64,000 nucleotides of DNA from SHZI01 sp040080965 (GCA_040080965.1 JBEBHH010000002.1:147827-211826), one strand, 5' to 3'; numbered from the stretch's first letter, positions 1 to 8,384 are shown. Numbers and translations are program-made. The notes: generated by a model from the sequence alone, not told the origin.

Positions 1-64
1 TAAACGTCGCCGCGACCACGAGCACGACGACCAGCAGGTTTTTCCAGAGGGGATAACGATTCAT
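1..64 (-). CDS. secD: SecD N-terminus (cut by window edge)
   Basis: Only the first 21 codons are present. They begin MNRYPLWKNLLVVV, a short basic/aromatic start followed by a hydrophobic segment, as in the first membrane helix of SecD, the SecDF subunit that helps pull preproteins across the inner membrane. The gene lies 59 bp downstream of yajC on the same strand, the usual yajC-secD-secF order. The call rests on this short match plus synteny. Confidence 0.8.
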   Translation of the reverse strand, partial: MNRYPLWKNLLVVVLVVAATF

Positions 65-123
65 GACTATTTCAGCAGCCGAAGGAGCGGGAGAACCACG
101 GGTTCTTGCTCAGGCGTTCCTGC

Positions 124-450
124 TCACGCGTTCTTGAACGTGCCCTTGGGCATGACGGCGCCGATGGTCTGGCGCTGCACCTTGATCGTCACGCCGTCGG
201 AAATCTCGACGTGGACGAAGGAGTCGCCCAGATCGGTGACCTTGCCGAGTACGCCGCCGGCCGTGACCACCTCGTCCCCCACCGCGAGCTTGGCGATCAG
301 GTCGCGGTGCTCTTTCTGGCGCTTCTGCTGGGGGCGGATGAGCAGGAAGTAGAAGACGACGAAAATGATGACCAGGGGCAGCATGCTGAGCCACGGGTCG
401 GACGCGGGGGCCGCGCCCTGCGCAAGTGCGTCTTGGATGAAAAAGCCCAT
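124..450 (-). CDS. yajC: Preprotein translocase subunit YajC
   Basis: A 108-residue protein with a short N-terminal segment ending near residue 20, one membrane helix (about residues 21-41, ending LLIRPQQKRQKEH) and a small soluble domain with GDEVVTAGGVLGKV. The helix followed by RPQQKR is the hallmark of YajC, the small SecDF partner at the inner membrane. The length is normal. It sits between tgt and secD on the same strand, an arrangement common in gammaproteobacteria. Confidence 0.97.
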   Translation of the reverse strand: MGFFIQDALAQGAAPASDPWLSMLPLVIIFVVFYFLLIRPQQKRQKEHRDLIAKLAVGDEVVTAGGVLGKVTDLGDSFVHVEISDGVTIKVQRQTIGAVMPKGTFKNA

Positions 451-484
451 TATTGGTGGCAGTCCCGGGAAAAATGGCGCGCCA

Positions 485-1612
485 TTATGGCACAGAAGCC
501 TGGGATTGCTGGCGGGCCAGGAAGTCCCCCGCGAATGCCGGGAGCTCGCCCCGTTCGATGCTCCGGCGGAGGCTGGCCATGAGCTGCATATAGAAGTGCA
601 GGTTGTGGATGGTATTCAGGTGGGAACCCAGCATCTCCCCGCACTGGTCCAGGTGCCGCAGGTAGGCCCGGCTGTAGTTCCGGCAGGTGTAGCAGGCGCA
701 CCCCTCCTCTACGGGCCGGGGGTCGTCCCGGTACCGGGCGTTACGGATCCGCACCACGCCATCGGTGGCGAACAGCGAGCCGTTCCGGGCGTTCCGGGTG
801 GGCATCACGCAGTCGAACATGTCCACACCGCGCACCACCGCCTTGACGATGTCCGAGGGCGTGCCAACCCCCATGAGATAACGAGGCTTGTCCGCCGGCA
901 TCCGGGGCACGGTGTGCTCCAGGATGCGCAGGCGGTCCTCCTCCGGCTCGCCCACCGACAGGCCGCCGATCGCCAGGCCATCGAAGCCGATGGCGGCGAG
1001 CCCCTCGAGGGACTCGCTGCGGAGCGACTCGTGCATGCCGCCCTGGATGATGCCGAAGATGGCGGAGCCGAGCCCCGGCGCGGGGCCAATGTCGAAGGCC
1101 TGGCGGCTGCGCAGCGCCCAGCGCAGGGACAACTCCATGGAGGTGCGGGCCTCCGCCTCCGTAGCCGGGTAATCGGTGCACTCATCGAAGATCATCTGGA
1201 TGTCGCTGCCCAGCTGCGCCTGAACTTCCATGGCGCGCTCCGGCGACAGGGACACCAGGCTGCCGTCAGTGGGCGCCCGGAACTCGACGCCGGCTTCGCT
1301 CACCTTGTTCCGGGTCTCGAGGCTCCAGACCTGGAACCCTCCGGAATCCGTGAGGATCGGCCTTTGCCAGTGCATGAACCCGTGCAGGCCGCCGAGCGCC
1401 TGCACGATCTCCCCGCCCGGACGAAGCATCAGGTGGAACGTGTTGCCCAGGATGATCTCGGCGCCGAGCGCCTGCAGGTCCTCGGGCGTCATCGCCTTCA
1501 CCGTGCCGTAGGTGCCCACCGGCATGAACACCGGAGTTTCCACGGTGCCGTGCGCCAGGGTCAGCCGGCCGCGGCGGGCAGCACCGTCGGTGGCGAGCAG
1601 TTCGAACTTCAT
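485..1612 (-). CDS. tgt: tRNA-guanine transglycosylase (queuine tRNA-ribosyltransferase)
   Basis: Exchanges guanine at position 34 of GUN-anticodon tRNAs for the queuosine precursor preQ1. The 375-residue length is typical. Visible signatures are the substrate-pocket motif DSGGFQVWSLE (about residue 90), GGLSVGEPE, and the zinc site CACYTCRNYSRAYLRHL near residue 305, with three Cys and a later His. The start codon overlaps the queA stop by 4 bp (ATGA), so the two queuosine genes are translationally coupled. Confidence 0.98.
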   Translation of the reverse strand: MKFELLATDGAARRGRLTLAHGTVETPVFMPVGTYGTVKAMTPEDLQALGAEIILGNTFHLMLRPGGEIVQALGGLHGFMHWQRPILTDSGGFQVWSLETRNKVSEAGVEFRAPTDGSLVSLSPERAMEVQAQLGSDIQMIFDECTDYPATEAEARTSMELSLRWALRSRQAFDIGPAPGLGSAIFGIIQGGMHESLRSESLEGLAAIGFDGLAIGGLSVGEPEEDRLRILEHTVPRMPADKPRYLMGVGTPSDIVKAVVRGVDMFDCVMPTRNARNGSLFATDGVVRIRNARYRDDPRPVEEGCACYTCRNYSRAYLRHLDQCGEMLGSHLNTIHNLHFYMQLMASLRRSIERGELPAFAGDFLARQQSQASVP

Positions 1613-2664
1613 GGCGACGCCGTAGGAGCCTTTTCCAGGAACATGGCATCACCGTAGCTGAAGAACCGATAGCGCTCTTGAACCGCGTGCCGGTACGCGG
1701 CCAGCACCCGGTCCGTGCCTCCAAAGGCGCAGACGAGCATGAGCAGCGACGATTCAGGCAGGTGAAAGTTGGTGACCATCGCATCCACGATTTGAAACCG
1801 GTAGCCGGGCCGTATGAACAGGCTGGTCTCGCCCCTGAAGGGCCGCAATTCGCCCGACTCCCCCGCCGATTCCAGGCCGCGGGTGGCGGTCGTGCCAACG
1901 GCGATGACGCGGCCCCCCCGGGCGCGGCAGGCAGCGACGGCCCCACAGAGTTCCGCCGAAACCTCCAGGCGCTCCGCATGCAGCCGGCCCGTCTTCAACT
2001 GCTGCGGACGAAGCGGCGCAAAGGTGCCCGCCCCCACGTGGAGTGTCAACGTGCGGAAGTCCACGCCACTGGCAGAAATGGCCGACAGCAGGCCCTGATC
2101 AAAGTGCAGGCCGGCGGTGGGCGCGGCCACGGATCCCTGCTCCCGGGCATAAACCGTCTGGTAACGCTGCCGGTCAACCGGCGCATCGTCGCGGCGGATG
2201 TAGGGCGGCAGTGGCACGTGCCCCCGGTCCTCCAGGGCAGGGACCACCGGCCGGGAAAAGCGGAGTACGAAGAACTCGTCCCGGCGCTCGAGAACCTGCG
2301 CCGTAAGGTCAGCGCCAAACTCCAGCATGGCTCCGGGCTTCGGCGCGTGACTCGAGCGGAGCTGGACCAGCGCCTCGGTATCGCCCAGCACGCGCTCCAG
2401 CAGCAGTTCGATCTTGCCGCCGGTTGCCTTCTGCCCGAACAGGCGCGCCGGGAGCACGCGGCTGTCGTTGGCGACGAGCAGGTCGCCCGCACGAAGCAGC
2501 TGCGGGAGGTCGCGAAAGTGCAGATCCTGCACGGAAAAACCGTCGCGCCCCCTGCCCGGCACCCCGGCACCAAGCTGCAGCAATCGGCTTGCGGAGCGCT
2601 CTGGCAGTGCCTGCTGGGCAATCAGCTCTGGGGGGAGTTCGAAGTGAAACCCTGAATTGTCCAT
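1609..2664 (-). CDS. queA: S-adenosylmethionine:tRNA ribosyltransferase-isomerase
   Basis: Transfers and isomerises the ribosyl moiety of SAM onto preQ1-tRNA to make epoxyqueuosine. The 351-residue protein starts MDNSGFHFELPPELIAQ, the conserved QueA N-terminus. The reading frame is open 19 codons further upstream, but that part (MWEDGRFSW) is not QueA-like. Family motifs LLVANDSRVLPARL, PPYI and AAPTAGLHF are visible. It is first in a leftward queA-tgt-yajC-secD run, 144 bp from the tRNA-Leu gene. Confidence 0.97.
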   Translation of the reverse strand: MDNSGFHFELPPELIAQQALPERSASRLLQLGAGVPGRGRDGFSVQDLHFRDLPQLLRAGDLLVANDSRVLPARLFGQKATGGKIELLLERVLGDTEALVQLRSSHAPKPGAMLEFGADLTAQVLERRDEFFVLRFSRPVVPALEDRGHVPLPPYIRRDDAPVDRQRYQTVYAREQGSVAAPTAGLHFDQGLLSAISASGVDFRTLTLHVGAGTFAPLRPQQLKTGRLHAERLEVSAELCGAVAACRARGGRVIAVGTTATRGLESAGESGELRPFRGETSLFIRPGYRFQIVDAMVTNFHLPESSLLMLVCAFGGTDRVLAAYRHAVQERYRFFSYGDAMFLEKAPTASP

Positions 2665-2808
2665 GGGTGGCCCGGCCCGGCACGAGTAGTTCTGCCAACT
2701 GAAGCGCCCATCCTCCCACACTGGAGACCACCAGCATGATTCTGCGGCCGGGCGAGGAAGCAGCAGGCCTCCAGGGTGCCGGCGCGAGTCGTGTAGAATC
2801 GCGCCCGG

Positions 2809-2895
2809 GCCGGGATGGCGGAACTGGTAGACGCGGCGGACTCAAAATCCGTTGGTGGTGACACCGTGTGGGTTCAAGTCCCTCTCCCGGCACCA
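2809..2895 (+). tRNA. tRNA-Leu (anticodon CAA)
   Basis: Complete class II tRNA with CCA encoded. The acceptor arm GCCGGGA pairs with TCCCGGC (2885-2891), discriminator A2892, CCA 2893-2895. The anticodon loop CTCAAAA gives CAA. A long variable arm (GGTGGTGACACC) and a GTTCAAGTC T-arm are present. Its 3' 59 bases are duplicated at 9585-9643, which marks it as the integration site of the downstream island. Confidence 0.97.
2837..2895 (+). repeat. attL: 59-bp direct repeat inside tRNA-Leu
   Basis: Identical to 9585-9643. It runs from the anticodon stem (starting CGGACTCAAAATCCG) through CCA. The match stops exactly after CCA on the right and one base inside the anticodon stem on the left. This copy completes the functional tRNA. 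Confidence 0.95.
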
Positions 2896-2914
2896 GCCTG
2901 AAACGCTCGCCCCG

Positions 2915-2987
2915 TAAGGCTTTCAGCCGTTAGCACCTGATCTGCGCTACCAGACCCGGAAATCTCCGGGTGCAGTCCGGGTGCAGT
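2915..2987 (+). other. Left arm: putative integrase arm-type binding sites
   Basis: Two motifs also occur at the right end of the island in the same orientation: TAAGGCTTTCAGC (2915-2927) and a tandem GGGTGCAGT (2968-2976 and 2979-2987, 11 bp apart). They lie in the 145-bp non-coding stretch between the tRNA and the integrase. Arm-type sites for lambda-like integrases are expected here; the protein-binding role is inferred. Confidence 0.6.
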
Positions 2988-3040
2988 GACCCCGCTTTTT
3001 CCCCATAGTGGTGACCGTTAGTGCAACGGAGCGCCACTGC

Positions 3041-4114
3041 ATGGCAACCCTGATCAAGCGCCGGCGGGCCGATGGAGTCCTCGTCTATCGCGTCCAAGAC
3101 CGGACGACCGGCTACCCCACCCTTTCCGAGACGTTCTCCGCCCTCAAGGACGCCCGCCAGTTCCTCCGGCGTGTGGAGGTGGATCGCCAGGCCGGGCTGG
3201 CCGGCATCAAGCGCGGCCGCCAGACCCTTAGTGATGCGATCAAGGACTTCACAGAGACGGCGGAGTTCCGGCAACGGAAGTCCGGCAAGGACACGCAGCG
3301 GCACCTGGATTGGTGGATTGACCGACTGGGAGCCCTGCCCCTCTCCAAGATCACGCCGGACCTCATTGCCGACCACCTGCACAAGCTCGAGGCTGACGGC
3401 CTGACGGGCTCCACCGTGAACCGCTACCGGTCCGCCCTCTCCCGGGTGTTCCGGTACACGGTAAAGACCCGCCGGTGGACCGATCACAACCCCTGCGGGA
3501 TGGTGGAACGGCGGACCGAAGGCCGGCGCCGGGAGCGGGTCATCAAGCCGGCCGAGTGGACCGCATTGCTGAAGGCGGCGCGGGCGCTTGCGGCTGACAA
3601 TCCGCCAGGCGCCACCCGGGCCCAGCTCGCCAACTTCCTGCGGGTCACGTACGGCACGGGCGCGCGGAGCGGCGAGGTTCACCGCCTTCGTTGGGAATAT
3701 GTGGACCTCGAAGCCGGCCGGCTGGTGTTCCACGAAACCAAGACCGGCGATGCGCGAGCCGTTCCGTTGATTGGCGATGCCCTGGCTGCCGTTGCGGATC
3801 AGAGTGCGGCCCGGCGGGACGGGTGCCCTTGGGTGTTTCCGTCGCCTCTCACGGACCACGCACCCGCCTCGTTTGACGAATCGTTCCCCGAAGCCAGGCT
3901 GGCCGCGAAATTGAACACTCCCGATGCCCGCGGCGAAGTCCTGGTTATCCATTCCCTGCGGCACTCCGCGGCCACGGAGGCAGGCCGCAACGGTGCGACC
4001 GCATTTGAGATTGCAGCCCTTACGGGCCACAAGACCCTGGCGATGGTGCAGCGGTACACCAAGACGGACGAAACCCACGCCCTGGCGGCGTTGAATAAGC
4101 GGGCGCAGTCGTGA
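3041..4114 (+). CDS. Tyrosine recombinase / integrase of the island
   Basis: A 357-residue site-specific recombinase that would catalyse integration at tRNA-Leu. The N-terminal part (about residues 1-60) is a basic arm-binding-type region, followed by a SAM-like core-binding domain (60-150) and a catalytic domain. Catalytic positions visible are R in YGTGARSGEVHRLRW, H-x-x-R in IHSLRHSAATEAG, H in LTGHKTLAMVQRY and the final Tyr. The ATG at 3041 is preferred because of GGAG about 10 bases upstream; a GTG at 3008 is possible. The stop overlaps the next gene. Confidence 0.95.
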   Translation: MATLIKRRRADGVLVYRVQDRTTGYPTLSETFSALKDARQFLRRVEVDRQAGLAGIKRGRQTLSDAIKDFTETAEFRQRKSGKDTQRHLDWWIDRLGALPLSKITPDLIADHLHKLEADGLTGSTVNRYRSALSRVFRYTVKTRRWTDHNPCGMVERRTEGRRRERVIKPAEWTALLKAARALAADNPPGATRAQLANFLRVTYGTGARSGEVHRLRWEYVDLEAGRLVFHETKTGDARAVPLIGDALAAVADQSAARRDGCPWVFPSPLTDHAPASFDESFPEARLAAKLNTPDARGEVLVIHSLRHSAATEAGRNGATAFEIAALTGHKTLAMVQRYTKTDETHALAALNKRAQS

Positions 4115-4485
4115 GAAGGAAAGCACTTGCACTGTCCGGCAACCGCCGTCGCCCGAAGGTCGTCTTGAAACCACCGCCGATCGATGGAGATTGGGACGAG
4201 TGGAAGGCAGAACTTGCATCCCGTATGGCTCCCGCAATTAGGCAGATTGCCGCGGCGGTGAAAGCGGATCCCAATGAACTTTGGAAGGCGGGACCTCTCT
4301 TGGTTGACTTCGTATTACCCGAGACTCGGGGACGCCCGGCTAAGGTGACTGAGGCCGTCATGGCGGAATTCACCAACATGACTGAGCGGCGTATTCCGAA
4401 AAAGGTAGCCGCAGAGAGACTGGGCCTTGACCGCGAGACGATCAGGCGGGCAACCAAGCGAAGGAAATCGACGCCGCGAAAATAG
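4111..4485 (+). CDS. Small basic protein with C-terminal helix-turn-helix, coupled to integrase
   Basis: 124 residues from a GTG that overlaps the integrase stop (GTGA). The C-terminal 45 residues, with KKVAAERLGLDRETIRRATKRRK, look like a helix-turn-helix; the tail is strongly basic. A GRPAKVTEAVMAEF segment precedes it. No enzyme motif is visible. The position immediately after the integrase suggests a role in excision control or regulation, which is inference; the family was not recognised. Confidence 0.75.
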   Translation: MRRKALALSGNRRRPKVVLKPPPIDGDWDEWKAELASRMAPAIRQIAAAVKADPNELWKAGPLLVDFVLPETRGRPAKVTEAVMAEFTNMTERRIPKKVAAERLGLDRETIRRATKRRKSTPRK

Positions 4486-4562
4486 GCTGCAGTATTTCGC
4501 GGCAGTCTCACAGCCACGCAACTGGACAATTCACTTCGTCATTCAACACGACGGAGTGAACC

Positions 4563-4862
4563 ATGTCGCAGTCGTCCCCGGCCTTACTGAGCCCCGAGTA
4601 CGGTGATTCCCTAATGACCGTGGCGCAATTCGCCGCGCGGTACCCCCACCTCTACAAGAACACGCACCGAGTCCGTTGGCTGGTACGCGACCGCACCACC
4701 AACGGACTGACTCAGTTTGGTGCCGTTGTCGAAGTGTTCAACGCCGGCGACCGCCCGGCAATCTACATTCACGTCCCGAGTTGGTTTGCCTGGATGCAGG
4801 CCGGCGGCAGCCAAGGTTCCCGGCAGCGGTCGCAGCGGGCTGCCATAGGCGGTGCGCCTTGA
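4563..4862 (+). CDS. Excisionase/AlpA-like small protein (tentative)
   Basis: 99 residues with GGAG upstream of the ATG. The segment MTVAQFAARYPHLYKN followed by VRWLVRDRTTNGL resembles the winged-helix start of Xis/AlpA-type proteins (a sentence such as T-x-x-Q-F/A-A-x-x-P, then a helix and the arginine-rich recognition region), and FNAGDRPAIYIHVPSWFAWM would be the wing and end. The C-terminus is low complexity. It starts the replication-module run and is likely a DNA-binding regulator; the identity is uncertain. Confidence 0.65.
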   Translation: MSQSSPALLSPEYGDSLMTVAQFAARYPHLYKNTHRVRWLVRDRTTNGLTQFGAVVEVFNAGDRPAIYIHVPSWFAWMQAGGSQGSRQRSQRAAIGGAP

Positions 4863-4912
4863 GATGCGAAAGCCCGGGCGGCGCTGGTCACGCCGCACCG
4901 GGCCAATTTGCG

Positions 4913-5140
4913 ATGGGGAATCGCGTGCCGGGAATGTTACCGCGCCTGACCGGTAACCGCTGCCTGTGCCGATCCTGCGGCCAGGTGTTCAGCAATCCTC
5001 GCAACTTTGACCGGCACCGCCGCCAGGGCGCGTGTTTGCATCCTTGTGCCGTGGGGCTGGTGCAGGTTGCAGGGATCTGGAAGCGGCCCGCAATCCAAAC
5101 GGCGGCAGCCCTGGCAAACATTCGTCGGGTGCGGGCATGA
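4913..5140 (+). CDS. Small C2H2-like zinc-finger protein
   Basis: 75 residues from ATG 4913. The core CLCRSCGQVFSNPRNFDRHRRQGAC has C-x2-C followed by F, then H and a further Cys, the spacing of a C2H2/C2HC finger. The stop overlaps the next start (ATGA at 5137). Small zinc-finger proteins of this type commonly precede primase-like genes in integrative elements. DNA or RNA binding is expected; the target is unknown. The frame is open far upstream (to 4676), but that part overlaps the previous gene and reads as a shadow. Confidence 0.7.
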   Translation: MGNRVPGMLPRLTGNRCLCRSCGQVFSNPRNFDRHRRQGACLHPCAVGLVQVAGIWKRPAIQTAAALANIRRVRA

Positions 5141-5565
5141 CTGCCGACAACCTGATTGCCCGCCTGGAGCGTGTGCGCCAAACGGCACCGGGCCGGTGGC
5201 TGGCGCGCTGCCCGGCACATTCAGACCGCGGACCGTCACTGAGCGTCCGCGAGGTGCCGGACGGCCGGACCCTGGTGCATTGCTTTGCCGGGTGCGACCC
5301 CGAGTCCGTTCTCGAGGCGGTCGGGCTGAGGATGGCGGATCTATTCCCAGCAGGGGCCCGTACGCATCATGCCCCACCAACCCGGAGCCGTATTCCTGCG
5401 GCGGATCTGCTACGGGTAATCGAGCGCGACTCGCTGACCGTCGGCATTGGCGGCGCGCGATTCCTCGAGCGGCGGGAACTCACGGACGCCGAATGGCAAG
5501 TGCTGGCCTGGGCGGTCGGCAGGATTGCTGCCGCGGCAAATCATCTCCAAGAGATGCGCCGATGA
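5137..5565 (+). CDS. CHC2-type zinc-finger (primase-like) protein
   Basis: 142 residues. Residues about 20-50 contain W-x-A-R-C-P-A-H-S-D-R-G-P-S-L-S-V and then V-H-C-F-A-G-C, the CHC2 zinc-ribbon pattern (C-x2-H ... C-x2-C) found at the N-terminus of DnaG-type primases. No TOPRIM domain follows, so this is a stand-alone zinc module. It overlaps both neighbours by 4 bp and precedes a RepA-like ATPase, so a role in island DNA replication priming is likely. Confidence 0.85.
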   Translation: MTADNLIARLERVRQTAPGRWLARCPAHSDRGPSLSVREVPDGRTLVHCFAGCDPESVLEAVGLRMADLFPAGARTHHAPPTRSRIPAADLLRVIERDSLTVGIGGARFLERRELTDAEWQVLAWAVGRIAAAANHLQEMRR

Positions 5566-6845
5566 GCGGGCTAGAGGACCAGCTACAGGCCGCGAGCCGC
5601 GCCCTCGAGGTGGCGGACGCCGGACCCGTCGTCCGCCTGATCGCGGCCGACAGCATCACGCCGCAGCCCATCAACTGGCTATGGCCTGGCTGGATAGCCC
5701 GAGGCAAGTTGCACGTCCTGGCCGGTCCGCCCGGGGTTGGCAAGACAACTGTTGCCGTGAACCTGGCCGCTCTGGTATCGGCCGGCTGGACTTTCCCCGA
5801 TGGCGCGCAGGCCGCGCCAGGCCATGTGCTGATCTGGTCCGGAGAGGACGACCCGGGCGACACGCTGGTACCGCGATTGGCGGTGAATGGCGCCGACCTG
5901 AGCCGAGTCCACTTTGTCGGCAGCCGCACGGACGGCACGCCGTTCGATCCGGCGTGGGATATGCCGGCACTACAGGCCGCCGTTGACCAGCTCCCGGAGC
6001 CACCCGTCTTGCTCCTGCTGGACCCGCTGGTATCCGCCGTCGCCGGTGATTCGCACAAGAACGCCGAGGTCCGCCGCTCGCTGCAACCTGTCGCAGACCT
6101 GGCTGGGGCCATAGGGTGCGCAGTACTGGGCATCACCCACTTCAGCAAGGGCACTGCCGGCCGCGATCCGGTGGAGCGTGTCAGCGGCAGCATTGCCTTT
6201 GGTGCCGTCGCCCGGATCGTTATGGGCGCTGCCAAGCTGCCGGACGATCACGCGGACGGTCCTGGTCGGATTCTGGTCCGGGCCAAAAGCAATCTTGGCG
6301 AGGATACCGGGGGCTTTCGGTACGAGCTGGAACAGTCACCCATGCCAGGCAATCCGCTGATCCTGGCGAGCCGTGTCTCCTGGCTGGGAGCTGTCGCCGG
6401 CCAGGCCCGTGACATCCTGGCAACCGCCGAGGTGTACCGGGACCCCGAGGAGCAGAGCGCCGTAACCGAGGCCGGGGAGTGGCTGCGGGAGAGCCTGCGA
6501 AGTGGGCCGCTCTCTGGCGCCACCCTTCAAGACCTCGCCCGAAAGGCGGGCATATCCCGGGCCACGCTGTACAGGGCGAAGCCTGCTGTTGGCGTCATCA
6601 CTGAGTCCGGCGGGTTCGGCAAGGCGCGAATCTGGTCGCTGCCATCGGTTCCAACTGTCGCAACGCGGTCTAACCCTGAGAACCTTGAGACACATGGAGG
6701 TCTTGAGACACATGGCGCCGCCAGTGGCAATCAGCGCCCCGGCAGTTGGACCGATCCCATGTGTCTCAGTCGCCTCACGTTGAACGCAACTGGCGCAAAC
6801 GGCATCGCTGGCCATGCCGCCGCGTACGTCAGGGAGGCAATATGA
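5562..6845 (+). CDS. RepA-like hexameric AAA/RecA-fold ATPase
   Basis: 427 residues. Walker A is AGPPGVGKTTVAVNLA near residue 55, then LIWSGEDDPGDTL, and Walker B VLLLLDPLVSAVAGD near residue 145. GITHFSKGTAGRDPVERVSGS matches the RSF1010 RepA/RecA-like helicase loader family (AAA_25). The C-terminus holds a helix-turn-helix-like stretch, GATLQDLARKAGISRATLYRAKPAVG. This would be the replicative helicase of the island. The start is ATG 5562, overlapping the preceding stop. The last 60 residues contain an imperfect repeat (ENLETHGGLETHG). Confidence 0.88.
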   Translation: MSGLEDQLQAASRALEVADAGPVVRLIAADSITPQPINWLWPGWIARGKLHVLAGPPGVGKTTVAVNLAALVSAGWTFPDGAQAAPGHVLIWSGEDDPGDTLVPRLAVNGADLSRVHFVGSRTDGTPFDPAWDMPALQAAVDQLPEPPVLLLLDPLVSAVAGDSHKNAEVRRSLQPVADLAGAIGCAVLGITHFSKGTAGRDPVERVSGSIAFGAVARIVMGAAKLPDDHADGPGRILVRAKSNLGEDTGGFRYELEQSPMPGNPLILASRVSWLGAVAGQARDILATAEVYRDPEEQSAVTEAGEWLRESLRSGPLSGATLQDLARKAGISRATLYRAKPAVGVITESGGFGKARIWSLPSVPTVATRSNPENLETHGGLETHGAASGNQRPGSWTDPMCLSRLTLNATGANGIAGHAAAYVREAI

Positions 6846-7315
6846 CCCCTGCCGCCATCATCGCTGCCGCCCGACGCGAGGGCTTGGCGATCAGCCTCGA
6901 GGCGGGGAACCTGTGGGTGTCGGGCGAGCGTACGGTTGTAGACCGATGGCGGCCAGTTCTTCGCGCTGAGAAGCCCGCTATCGCGTTGCTCCTTAAGTCA
7001 GAGGAATGGACCGACTCCGCTCCGGACCTAGATCCGGGCTGGCGGCGTCGGGTCATCCTGGACACTTGGCACTGTGAGTGGTCTGCGGTTCGGCAATCCG
7101 CTGGCGACGTGCTGTCACCGCATCACGCACGCGAGTTCATTAGCTCGTTGGTCGCAACCTGGAATGCGGTCACCGGGGACAGACATACAAAGGCTGATTA
7201 CCTGGCGGAATTGTCTAGCGCCGACTTCGTGGACACGGAGCTGATGACCCGCGGCGCGCTAGCCCTGTACGCCTGGACCCTGTGGCATAGGGATGCCACC
7301 CCGATTGGCGAATAG
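6842..7315 (+). CDS. Hypothetical protein with TubC-docking-like N-terminus
   Basis: 157 residues, ATGA-coupled to the RepA-like gene. Residues 1-50 (TPAAIIAAARREGLAISLEAG, then LWVSGERTVVD and KPAIALLLK) resemble the small beta-alpha docking fold called TubC_N, which often occurs in proteins encoded beside primase/helicase genes of mobile elements. The rest (WHCEWSAVRQSAGDVL) has no recognised motif. Coupling suggests it works with the replication proteins; the function is unknown. Confidence 0.7.
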   Translation: MTPAAIIAAARREGLAISLEAGNLWVSGERTVVDRWRPVLRAEKPAIALLLKSEEWTDSAPDLDPGWRRRVILDTWHCEWSAVRQSAGDVLSPHHAREFISSLVATWNAVTGDRHTKADYLAELSSADFVDTELMTRGALALYAWTLWHRDATPIGE

Positions 7316-7400
7316 CGATACAGTTCGATTGGCATAACCTAGTGTGGAAACGTTAGGCGAATCAATCAATTGACCCGCGAAGAATTGTAGGTACCCGCCG

Positions 7401-7637
7401 ATGCCACGCGAATGGACTACCGAGCAGCGCACCCACCAGGCGGAGCTATGCCGGCAGCACCGACCCTGGCGGTTCAGCACTGGCCCACAAACAGAGCGCG
7501 GGAAGCAGGACAGCTCACGAAATGCCCGCAAGCCGGCGTCAGTGGCGATGTACCTGTTCCTGAACGATACCGGCCAGTATCACGCCGCTCGGCTGATTTG
7601 GCGCCGGCTGTTCAGGCCAAGGCGGGCAGGAACCTGA
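7401..7637 (+). CDS. Small conserved-type basic protein (STGPxTxxGKxxSSRNA motif)
   Basis: 78 residues starting MPREWTTEQRTHQAEL and containing RFSTGPQTERGKQDSSRNARK. This STGP-x-T-x-x-GK-x-x-S-x-x-NA stretch recurs in small uncharacterised proteins of proteobacterial mobile elements. It is the last rightward gene of the island, 85 bp after the previous one. The 120 bp that follow before the convergent gene show no feature. The function is unknown. Confidence 0.55.
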   Translation: MPREWTTEQRTHQAELCRQHRPWRFSTGPQTERGKQDSSRNARKPASVAMYLFLNDTGQYHAARLIWRRLFRPRRAGT

Positions 7638-7757
7638 ATCGGATCAGGCTGACTTCTGCCCCGGCTTCCACCAAGCGCGCTGGGTCTCATCTGGGCTGCC
7701 GTTGAGGGAGTTAAAGCGGGCAGGTTCAGCTAGAGATGTTGAGGCCGGTGACGCGTC

Positions 7758-8312
7758 TTACAGATTGTCGGCCTCGCCAGTGAGGCGTGTTTGATAGTTG
7801 ATGTTAAATACTGTTGCGTCTTCGCTTCCGTCGCCAACTGAAAGGGCAAGGACGCTAATGTGTGTACCCCCGGATAACCAATGACCATAGGCCCTTGAGA
7901 GACTAGAGGATGGTTTAAACGTTTTGGACAACTCCTGTCCGTATTTTTCTCGGAGTAAGTTACTGACCGAGTCAAAGAGGACCATAGCTTCAGTTGTGTC
8001 GGTAAGGTCCTTTGCCTTCAGAGTAACTTGCTGGAGGCGCTTATCTTGAAAATAGAAGATGGCCTTAAAGTCGTGACGGGCTATCGCAATATCCTCAAGT
8101 TCTCGAAGACCTCGCAGCTGCGTACCCGGGGCATCGTTCGGGCCACCCAGAACGCTTGGTTCTGAAGGTGTTACCACGGTGGGGAACAATGAGTGAACTT
8201 GCTCAGGCGTCATCCCATATTTCGCCCCTCGCCATAGTTCCTGAGCGCTGGCTAATTGCTGGCTGAGCAGAAGGAATGCTCCGCAGAGGGCAGCGACGAT
8301 TGGTGCGGTCAC
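7758..8312 (-). CDS. Secreted hypothetical protein (island cargo)
   Basis: 184 residues from a GTG with GGAGAG 7 bases upstream. A signal peptide (about residues 1-23, ending QQLASA) is followed by QELWRGAKYGMTPEQVHSLFP, a pattern like that of periplasmic proteins whose mature part begins with W-G-M-T/S-x-x-E-V. No catalytic motif was seen. The AT-richer composition fits recent acquisition. It lies 72 bp from the PEP-CTERM gene on the same strand, possibly co-transcribed. Confidence 0.75.
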   Translation of the reverse strand: MTAPIVAALCGAFLLLSQQLASAQELWRGAKYGMTPEQVHSLFPTVVTPSEPSVLGGPNDAPGTQLRGLRELEDIAIARHDFKAIFYFQDKRLQQVTLKAKDLTDTTEAMVLFDSVSNLLREKYGQELSKTFKPSSSLSRAYGHWLSGGTHISVLALSVGDGSEDATVFNINYQTRLTGEADNL

Positions 8313-8384
8313 TAGTGCTCTCCAAGATTTAGTCTCAAGGTTCGACTGCTATTGCGCGGCTTTTCGCAAACGCCACGCGGATAC

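Noticed and set aside
365..1657. 430-codon open frame on the + strand opposite tgt
   Set aside because: Antisense shadow of a high-GC gene; composition is His/Val/Pro-rich without any motif, while tgt on the other strand is unmistakable.
2930..4237. 435-codon antisense frame over the integrase
   Set aside because: Integrase catalytic residues are clear on the + strand; this frame has no family features.
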